Shown here piece by piece: positions 55,889-61,250 of a stretch of DNA of 61,250 nt (positions are counted from its first letter, which is position 1; each line of letters opens with the position of its first letter). Location of the stretch: the IMG/VR virus record IMGVR_UViG_3300047494_000010, positions 1 through 61,250 of that record; one strand, written 5' to 3'. The translations under genes were made by a program, and so were the position numbers. Below the pieces are notes generated by a model, which ran no database searches, was not told the DNA's origin, and saw nothing but the letters and a program-made list of their open reading frames with translations. The DNA comes from a virus.

Positions 55889-58839
55889 TGAACACACTCC
55901 AATTTCTGAAGGCAATCTTGCCGGAGGATGGGGTAAAGTATCTCGCGATTTTCAAGGTAGGTCATCGCTTCCCCGCGCATAAAGCGTTCACTGAGCTATC
56001 TGCTATGGCTGATGCCATGGAGCAGCTTGAACGCTCTCACCCGGATTGGTCGATCTACCATGCCTGCGCGAGCTACAAGCAGGAAGCAATCGAGACTGGT
56101 GAGCTCAACGAATTCGGGAAGCTAAAGAAGAAATATCGCGTCGAACCTAACTGGAACGAGGCGAAGGCTTTCTGGATCGACATCGACTGTGGTGCTGATA
56201 AGGCGGCGTCTGGTAAAGGCTACGCATCTCAGAAAGACGCAGCGATCGCGATCGACGGATTCTGTGAGACCACTGGTTTCCCGAAGCCCATGCTGGTGTC
56301 ATCTGGCTATGGGCTGCATTGCTACTGGCCCCTGACCAAGCCGATCCCTGCTGAGGCGTGGCGGGCGATGGCGGGCGTGCTCAAGGGTGCCCTGTCGCAC
56401 TTCGGCATCCTGGCTGATCCAACTCGCACCGCTGACTTCGCGTCAGTGTTGCGCCCTGTCGGTTCGCACAACCGTAAGGACGTGAACAACGTCAAGACGG
56501 TTAGAACCATCCGCGTCATCGAGCCAGTCCGCGCATCGGACCTACGCGCCATTCTGTCGAACCTTGTTACGACATACGGCGTGAAGCGTGAGGTGATCCT
56601 GACCCAAGCCGAGCGCGATCTGAACTCAGATCTGACCGGACACTTGGCACCCAGTGTGCCTGCCTTCGCCGAGATCGCAGCAACCAAGTGCAAGCAGCTG
56701 CAGATCATGCGGGACACTCGTGGTGATGTCGGCTACGAGACCTGGCGGGGTGTGATCGGCGTCATTAAGCACTGCGCTGAGGGCCTGCCACTGGCCGTCC
56801 AGTGGAGCGAGAACCGAGCAGCAACAGGGCACGACTCACTTGATGTCGAAGCGCGCTACAACACCTGGGGATCGGGGCCAGCCACGTGCGACTTCTTCGA
56901 GCGCAATAACGCAGCTGGGTGTGCTGACTGTCCGTTCAAGGGCAAGATCACTTCACCTATCACGCTCGGCCGCGAGATCGAAGAACCTAAAATGCAGGTG
57001 GTTGAGGCGGTGCATGAAGGTGTCGCCGTCACACAGGAAGTTCCTCCGCTGCCCCGATCGTATGAGTTCACCAGCACACAGATGGTGAAGAAGATCGTGA
57101 ACAAGGATGGCGTGGTTGAGTCATTCCCGTTTGCGCACCTGCTGTTCTACCCGACCCATCGTATCCGCGAAGAGGACGATGACTACAGTCTGCGCATCAA
57201 CATGCACTTGCCGAACAAGACAGTGCGGACCTTCAGTCTGCCGCAGTCGGTGGCTGGTGCGGGTGGACAGAAACTGGTGGAGGCTCTCTCAGCAAAGGAA
57301 CTTCACTGCACCACGAACAAGGATGCGTCCATGCACCTCAGCGCTTATATGAAAGACTCGATGCAGCAGCTGCTCAACGAGACCGAAGAGATCCGTACCA
57401 TGACCACGTTCGGGTGGCGTGAGGATATGTCGGGCTTCCTGATCGGCACACGGCTGTACCAGAAGGATGGCTCGATGCGTCAGGTGATCCTGGGCGGCGG
57501 AGCGGCCGATCGGAGCCGCATGTTCCCTGAGCCGAGAGGTACAACGACCGACTGGAGTGAAGGTGTTAACGCACTGTACTCGCGTGACGGTATGGAACCC
57601 ATGCAGTACGTATTGTGCCATCACTTCGCCTCTATCCTGACTGTGTTCGGTGAGAACACATACAAGGGCATTCCGGTAGCTCTGACGGGCTCAGTGAGCG
57701 GCAAGGGTAAGACGACGGTGTGCCGTGCTGCACTCAGCGCGTTCGGTAATCCTGACGAGCTCACGATCGGTACGGCCGAAGGCTTTACCGTCAAGGCGCT
57801 GTTTAACCGGATGTCGACGCAGAAGAACCTTCCGTTCCTGATCGATGAGATCACGAATATCGACCCTGAGGAGCTACGTAAGATCCTGTACGCAGCATCT
57901 AACGGTCGGGAGCGTGAGCGTCTCGAGTCACGTGGCGGTGCCGTGCGCTTGGCCAACTCGGGAGAGTGGAGCCTGCACTGCTCGTTCACAGCCAACAAGC
58001 ACCTCAGTGCGGCCATCGCATCGACGCAAGCTAACACGGCTGCTGAGGCTGTGCGCATGATGGAAATTCAGACGGACACCTACGCCACGCCGCTGCTCGA
58101 GGGGATCGAGGTTGGTCCCATCGTCAAGCAGATCGAACGTAACGTGGGTCGCGTGGGTGAGCAGTTTATCCAGTACGTGGTGCAGAACCAGCGTGCTGTG
58201 ATGGATCTGGTGGTTGCCAAGGCCAAGCGCATCGCAGAAGCCGGTGACATCAAAAACTCTGATTTCCGGTTCTACCGCGACAGTTCAGCCATGACGCTGG
58301 CTGCTGCACAGATCCTGAGTGATCTCGGGTTCGTTGCGTTCGATATGGATGAGCTTACTAAGTGGACCATGCGTCACCTGACGTTCCTGTGCGGAGAGAT
58401 CGCCACGATGAACAAGCCAAGCGAAGAAGACTCCCTTAACCGTCTGATCAACGATCTGGCACCGAGCATTCTGGTGTCCGATGAGTATCGCGACACGTCC
58501 GATCCGCGTGGGCCTGAGATGACCCAGAAGCCACAGGGCTCAGCTGCCGGTCGCTGGATCCGGTCGAAGGGTGGTGAGCTAGCTAACAAGCTGTTCCTGT
58601 CCACGGCCGAGTTCCGTAAGTGGTGTCTCACCAACCGTGTGCCACCTGACCAGCTGGTCCAGTTCATGAAGAGCAAGGGCCTGATGGATGGTAGTCAGAA
58701 ACGCTTCACCTTGGGGCGCGGTACGTCCTACCCGGGCATGAACATCACATGCTATTGCATCGACATGATCAAGCTGGAGGCGATGTGCCCAGCACCCACA
58801 CAAACATTACGTCTCGTTAAAGAGGAGATTGCAGCATGA
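55888..58839 (+). CDS. Primase-helicase (AEP-like primase with DUF927-type helicase)
   Basis: The 983-aa protein joins two activities. N-terminal part: AFWIDIDCG (metal-binding Asp-x-Asp, about 93-101) and SSGYGLHCYWPL (about 136), the pattern of archaeo-eukaryotic-type primases, followed by RPVGSHNRKD. A Cys group (ATCDFF, GCADCPF) near 333-345 may bind zinc. C-terminal part: DUF927-type domain (FLIGTRLYQKDG) with Walker A GSVSGKGKTT (about 600) and Walker B PFLIDEIT (about 648). It unwinds and primes phage DNA for the family A polymerase. Confidence 0.85.
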   Translation: MNTLQFLKAILPEDGVKYLAIFKVGHRFPAHKAFTELSAMADAMEQLERSHPDWSIYHACASYKQEAIETGELNEFGKLKKKYRVEPNWNEAKAFWIDIDCGADKAASGKGYASQKDAAIAIDGFCETTGFPKPMLVSSGYGLHCYWPLTKPIPAEAWRAMAGVLKGALSHFGILADPTRTADFASVLRPVGSHNRKDVNNVKTVRTIRVIEPVRASDLRAILSNLVTTYGVKREVILTQAERDLNSDLTGHLAPSVPAFAEIAATKCKQLQIMRDTRGDVGYETWRGVIGVIKHCAEGLPLAVQWSENRAATGHDSLDVEARYNTWGSGPATCDFFERNNAAGCADCPFKGKITSPITLGREIEEPKMQVVEAVHEGVAVTQEVPPLPRSYEFTSTQMVKKIVNKDGVVESFPFAHLLFYPTHRIREEDDDYSLRINMHLPNKTVRTFSLPQSVAGAGGQKLVEALSAKELHCTTNKDASMHLSAYMKDSMQQLLNETEEIRTMTTFGWREDMSGFLIGTRLYQKDGSMRQVILGGGAADRSRMFPEPRGTTTDWSEGVNALYSRDGMEPMQYVLCHHFASILTVFGENTYKGIPVALTGSVSGKGKTTVCRAALSAFGNPDELTIGTAEGFTVKALFNRMSTQKNLPFLIDEITNIDPEELRKILYAASNGRERERLESRGGAVRLANSGEWSLHCSFTANKHLSAAIASTQANTAAEAVRMMEIQTDTYATPLLEGIEVGPIVKQIERNVGRVGEQFIQYVVQNQRAVMDLVVAKAKRIAEAGDIKNSDFRFYRDSSAMTLAAAQILSDLGFVAFDMDELTKWTMRHLTFLCGEIATMNKPSEEDSLNRLINDLAPSILVSDEYRDTSDPRGPEMTQKPQGSAAGRWIRSKGGELANKLFLSTAEFRKWCLTNRVPPDQLVQFMKSKGLMDGSQKRFTLGRGTSYPGMNITCYCIDMIKLEAMCPAPTQTLRLVKEEIAA

Positions 58840-59207
58840 GTGACGCGAACCAACTATTGCCGTGCCCGTTTTGCGGGAGCGATGGGATCGATTGGCCAGA
58901 TGGAACGATCAACATTGACGCGCCGGTTTTCGGATGCCACTACTGTGACATATGGACAGCCCATAAAGAGCGTTGGAACCGTCGAGCCACGCCAGTCTCT
59001 ACCGGAGCGGATGCGAAGGATGCGGCGCAAGGTGCGGTGAACCCCAGAATCGTGGAGCTAGCGCACCGATTGATTTCAAGTGAACCATGGCCCGCATCTC
59101 TATCCATGTCGGAGAAACACGAACTCAGTGAGTGGGTTCTTGACGTGGTTGATACGCCAAATATGGCCCAACCGAGAGCCATGTTTGACGAAGCGGGGAA
59201 GGTATGA
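58836..59207 (+). CDS. Lar-like zinc-finger protein (123 aa)
   Basis: LPCPFCGSDGIDWPDG, then GCHYCDIWTAH and WNRRATP, is the Lar (restriction alleviation) pattern. Lar of the Rac prophage modulates host type I restriction; many phage 'Lar-like' proteins only share the finger. A C-terminal 60-residue helical extension is unusual for Lar. ATGA coupled on both sides. Confidence 0.65.
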   Translation: MSDANQLLPCPFCGSDGIDWPDGTINIDAPVFGCHYCDIWTAHKERWNRRATPVSTGADAKDAAQGAVNPRIVELAHRLISSEPWPASLSMSEKHELSEWVLDVVDTPNMAQPRAMFDEAGKV

Positions 59208-59875
59208 GAGTGCTCATCGGCTGCGAGGAATCGGGCGTGGTGCGCAGGGCCTTTGCTGCCAGAGGTCATGATGCTTGGTCGTGTGATCTTTTGCCAGCCA
59301 GAGACGGCAGCGACAAGCACTATCAATGTGACATTTTTCGGTCGCTTTCCTATCACACTTGGGACTTGATTATCTTACACCCGCCGTGTACTGCCATGTC
59401 CCTCAGCGGCAATCGCTGGTATCACCATTCCAAGGAACGAGAGCTGGCGATCCGTTGGACGCACGATTTGTGGAGTGATGCAAAAGCAAACGCCTGTATT
59501 GGGGTAGCCCTAGAAAATCCGACCTCTGTCCTTTGGAGCTATCTAGGAAAGCCACAATACATACAGCCGCATATGTTCGGACACCGCGAAACCAAAAAGA
59601 CCGGGATTCTGACGTATAACTTGCCGCCACTGGTTGCGACTAACCAACTACCTCCGCCATACGAGCAACGTATCTGGAAGATGGGGCCAAGTCCTACCAG
59701 GCAGCGCGACAGGTCCGAGACTTATCAAGGCATTGCCGATGCGATGGCCGATCAATGGGGAGGTAGAGAGACGGTTTATCCGGTGGATGAAATAAGCCAT
59801 TGCGTGTCTGTTTCTAGGCCAGACAAAGGGAGGTTCGATTCCTCCACTCCCTACCTCACCAAGGACACACCATGA
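59204..59875 (+). CDS. Phage methyltransferase-like protein with tRNA-derived tail (223 aa)
   Basis: The core (LIGCEESGVVRRAFAARGHD, WDLIILHPPCTAMSLSGN, ALENPTSVLWSYL, FGHRETKKTGIL) is a widespread phage family related to C5-cytosine methyltransferases with the PPC motif but lacking full methylase motifs; activity is uncertain. Homologous sequence ends near GIADAMADQWG. The last 38 residues (including DKGRFDSSTPYL) are encoded by a tRNA 3'-end-like segment, so integration at that site would change the C terminus. Confidence 0.7.
   Translation: MRVLIGCEESGVVRRAFAARGHDAWSCDLLPARDGSDKHYQCDIFRSLSYHTWDLIILHPPCTAMSLSGNRWYHHSKERELAIRWTHDLWSDAKANACIGVALENPTSVLWSYLGKPQYIQPHMFGHRETKKTGILTYNLPPLVATNQLPPPYEQRIWKMGPSPTRQRDRSETYQGIADAMADQWGGRETVYPVDEISHCVSVSRPDKGRFDSSTPYLTKDTP
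59805..59855 (+). other. tRNA 3'-end-like segment, candidate attP core
   Basis: A perfect T-arm (GGAGG, TTCGATT, CCTCC at 59829-59845) is followed by ACTCCCT plus ACC, as in a tRNA acceptor end, and preceded by a 6-bp hairpin TGTCTG/CAGACA that could be a variable or anticodon arm. No D-arm or 5' acceptor strand completes a tRNA. A partial tRNA beside an integrase is the classic attP arrangement, in which the phage restores the 3' end of the host tRNA it enters. Confidence 0.55.
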
Positions 59876-60063
59876 AACTCATACTGGGTGTCGAAGATCT
59901 GGCCGAAGCGCTCAACCTCTCCGTCGACACGGTACGTCAGTACGCCAGCCGAGCCCCCGAGAAGTTGCCCCCGCGGTGCATGTTGCCTTATAGTCGAGTC
60001 CTCTGGTCCCTGAAAGATGTTGAGGACTGGATCGCTAAACACTCGCTCAAGGAGGCAGCATGA
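59872..60063 (+). CDS. AlpA/excisionase-like HTH protein (63 aa)
   Basis: GVEDLAEALNLSVDTVRQYA is a winged/MerR-like helix-turn-helix, and PYSRVLWSLKDVEDWIAKH is the second part of HTH_17/AlpA-type proteins. Position between candidate attP and the integrase suggests the excisionase that directs excision and may regulate integrase. ATGA coupled to the methyltransferase-like gene. Confidence 0.7.
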   Translation: MKLILGVEDLAEALNLSVDTVRQYASRAPEKLPPRCMLPYSRVLWSLKDVEDWIAKHSLKEAA

Positions 60064-60164
60064 ACGGTAACATCGCACATGACATCGGGTACTGCATTCC
60101 GTATATAGCCATTGCAGGTGCAGTAGTTGCAGGCTTGGTCATCCGCTTCAAGCGCAAGCCCTAG
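60060..60164 (+). CDS. Small membrane peptide (34 aa)
   Basis: ATGA coupled to the excisionase candidate. A single membrane helix (CIPYIAIAGAVVAGLVI) with a basic tail RFKRKP. Its stop overlaps the integrase stop tail-to-tail (CTAG). Confidence 0.45.
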   Translation: MNGNIAHDIGYCIPYIAIAGAVVAGLVIRFKRKP

Positions 60165-61159
60165 TCCAGTTTGCTCGAAAGCTCCGCGGCTGTTGGGTTG
60201 TAGTAGATCATCAGGGACTTCAAATCCCGGTGGCCGATAGCCGCGGCCAGTTCCATCGCTGTCAGTTTTTTCGCTAGTCGACTGCACGCTTCATGACGAG
60301 AGTCGTGAAAGTGTAACCCCTCGATGCCCGCCTTCTTCAGGGCATCCCTAAACTCCTCTCCCACCACAGCCGCACTCGGGTGAAACACATCACCCACCCC
60401 GCCGCCCAGGGCCTTGAATAGCTCCCTGGCGCGCGCAGTTAGCGGCACATCCCTCTCATCCCCGTTCTTCGATCTATCCAGGTGCACGTGACGCTCGAAT
60501 ACCTGGTCCCAAGTTAGCGTACAAATTTCGGACAGTCGCATACCGGTCTCGATGGCTAGCAGGAAGATCCACGGCACCGAGTCCCGGCCTGCACCCCACC
60601 CTTTACGGGGCTTACGCCCAATATCCCAGTCGAACTGGGCCGTAATGCTCAGTATTTCAGCCTCTGAGATCCGGCGCTTACGAGCCTTGGTAGGCGGTGC
60701 GCGCTTTACCTGCTTACAAGGGTTGGCGATATTGAGGTGGAACTCTCGCGTGGCCGTGGTGAAGATCGAACTGATCAGGTTCATCTCGCGGTTAACCGTG
60801 GAGTTGGCCACTTGGTCGACCGTCAAGCGGTGCTCTTTCCACTTGTGGATATCCAGCCGGGTGATCTTCGACGCCTCCTTGTTCAGGAAGGCCATCTCTT
60901 TCAGGAAGCGCTTGATGCGCACCTGCTCCCACCTACACCCCCGGCGCTTGGGGCAGATCTCTTCTGAGAAACGCGTGAATAGCTTACGACCGGTCACTTT
61001 GACCGAGGGGGCGTAGTGCCCCGAGTCCATCTCACCCTCGAGGTGGATGGCCCACTGCTGGGCTGCTGCTTTAGTTGAGAAGGATTGAGATACAGGAGGG
61101 TGGCCCACCTTACGGACCACGGCTCGCCAGGAGTCGCCGCGCTTGTAGTAGCTTGCCAA
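60161..61159 (-). CDS. int: Tyrosine-recombinase integrase (332 aa)
   Basis: An N-terminal arm-binding region (SYYKRGDSWRAVV) and core-binding domain precede the catalytic residues: Arg in ETGMRLSEI, HDSRHEACSRL (HxxR, about 289) and GHRDLKSLMIYY with the nucleophilic Tyr near 319-320. It recombines attP with the host attB. The start is TTG at 61159 without a clear Shine-Dalgarno; no in-frame ATG exists upstream before a stop. The 5' end lies in the terminal repeat. Confidence 0.9.
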   Translation of the reverse strand: MASYYKRGDSWRAVVRKVGHPPVSQSFSTKAAAQQWAIHLEGEMDSGHYAPSVKVTGRKLFTRFSEEICPKRRGCRWEQVRIKRFLKEMAFLNKEASKITRLDIHKWKEHRLTVDQVANSTVNREMNLISSIFTTATREFHLNIANPCKQVKRAPPTKARKRRISEAEILSITAQFDWDIGRKPRKGWGAGRDSVPWIFLLAIETGMRLSEICTLTWDQVFERHVHLDRSKNGDERDVPLTARARELFKALGGGVGDVFHPSAAVVGEEFRDALKKAGIEGLHFHDSRHEACSRLAKKLTAMELAAAIGHRDLKSLMIYYNPTAAELSSKLD

Positions 61160-61250
61160 GAGTGTCGCCAGAAGTGTCGCCAGAGCCGCGATTCTACCCG
61201 GTTTCTCCTATGACGCAAGGCCCTTCATAGAGTCCTCTTCTGGGCACCAA
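61124..61250. repeat. Terminal direct repeat, right copy
   Basis: Identical to 1-127. It carries the integrase 5' end and a copy of the TGTCGCCA pair (61163-61182). Confidence 0.95.

Noticed and set aside
59757-59855. Complete tRNA gene
   Set aside because: The T-arm and acceptor end are good, but the 5' acceptor strand pairs poorly and no D-arm of normal length with conserved GG exists. It is treated as a partial tRNA (attP).
1-61250. Diversity-generating retroelement
   Set aside because: The GGC-NAC repeat recalls variable AAC codons, but no reverse transcriptase or template/variable repeat pair is present, and only three of four bases occur at the varying position.
1-61250. CRISPR array or insertion sequence
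   Set aside because: No regularly spaced direct repeats with unique spacers and no transposase or terminal inverted repeats were found on either strand.

Overview
The window is an essentially complete genome of a tailed bacteriophage with podovirus-type architecture. The first and last 127 bases are identical, so the contig closes into a circle of about 61,123 bp; the exact repeat probably reflects circularity, terminal redundancy or an assembly overlap, not two real copies. A GH24 lysozyme next to a three-helix holin points to a Gram-negative host, and the general look is that of phages of Proteobacteria (possibly Burkholderiales). That host placement is inference. A tyrosine integrase, an AlpA-like excisionase candidate and a tRNA 3'-end-like segment (candidate attP) suggest a temperate phage, or one descended from temperate phages, although no CI-type repressor is recognisable.

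Left half (about 31 kb down to 245, minus strand): the virion and lysis module, read leftwards. It holds a ribbon-helix-helix regulator with small genes, a small-terminase candidate, the large terminase, portal, a spike/carbohydrate-binding protein, membrane proteins, scaffold, major coat protein, a decoration candidate, adaptor-type proteins, a tail fibre with a C-terminal S74 chaperone, a polyglycine adhesin, a metallophosphoesterase, lysozyme, holin, a large nozzle-like protein, a GNAT acetyltransferase, internal virion proteins and a 2,157-residue giant protein. There is no tape measure, tail tube or sheath. The genes are tightly coupled by TAATG or ATGA overlaps. At least four sigma70-like promoters with 17-bp spacers subdivide the module, three of them sharing a GTTAG element inside the spacer. 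Three reading frames with their own Shine-Dalgarno sequences lie inside the giant gene in the +1 frame and look like genuine overprinted genes.

Centre (30.9-32.9 kb): two stretches without convincing genes flank the gene at 31801. They carry a leftward promoter, a one-base-loop G-quadruplex motif, direct repeats, a 15-bp stem hairpin and nested inverted repeats. This is the divergent control region and the best candidate for a replication origin.

Right half (31.8-60.1 kb, plus strand): early and middle genes read rightwards. From 33 to 46 kb lies an accessory region of very small genes, including a Gly-Tyr/Asn/Asp repeat protein built from 32 hexanucleotide units, two families of tandem paralogues, and a MoxR-type AAA+ ATPase / DUF3150-like / VWA-metallopeptidase-like module. 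From 46 to 59 kb comes replication and nucleotide metabolism: a dATP/dGTP diphosphohydrolase-like protein, a family A DNA polymerase, a PD-(D/E)XK nuclease, a VRR-NUC nuclease, an HNH protein, a SNF2-type helicase, an SSB-like protein and a primase-helicase. A Lar-like protein and a methyltransferase-like protein follow. The integration module (candidate attP, excisionase candidate, 34-residue membrane peptide, convergent integrase) closes the circle.
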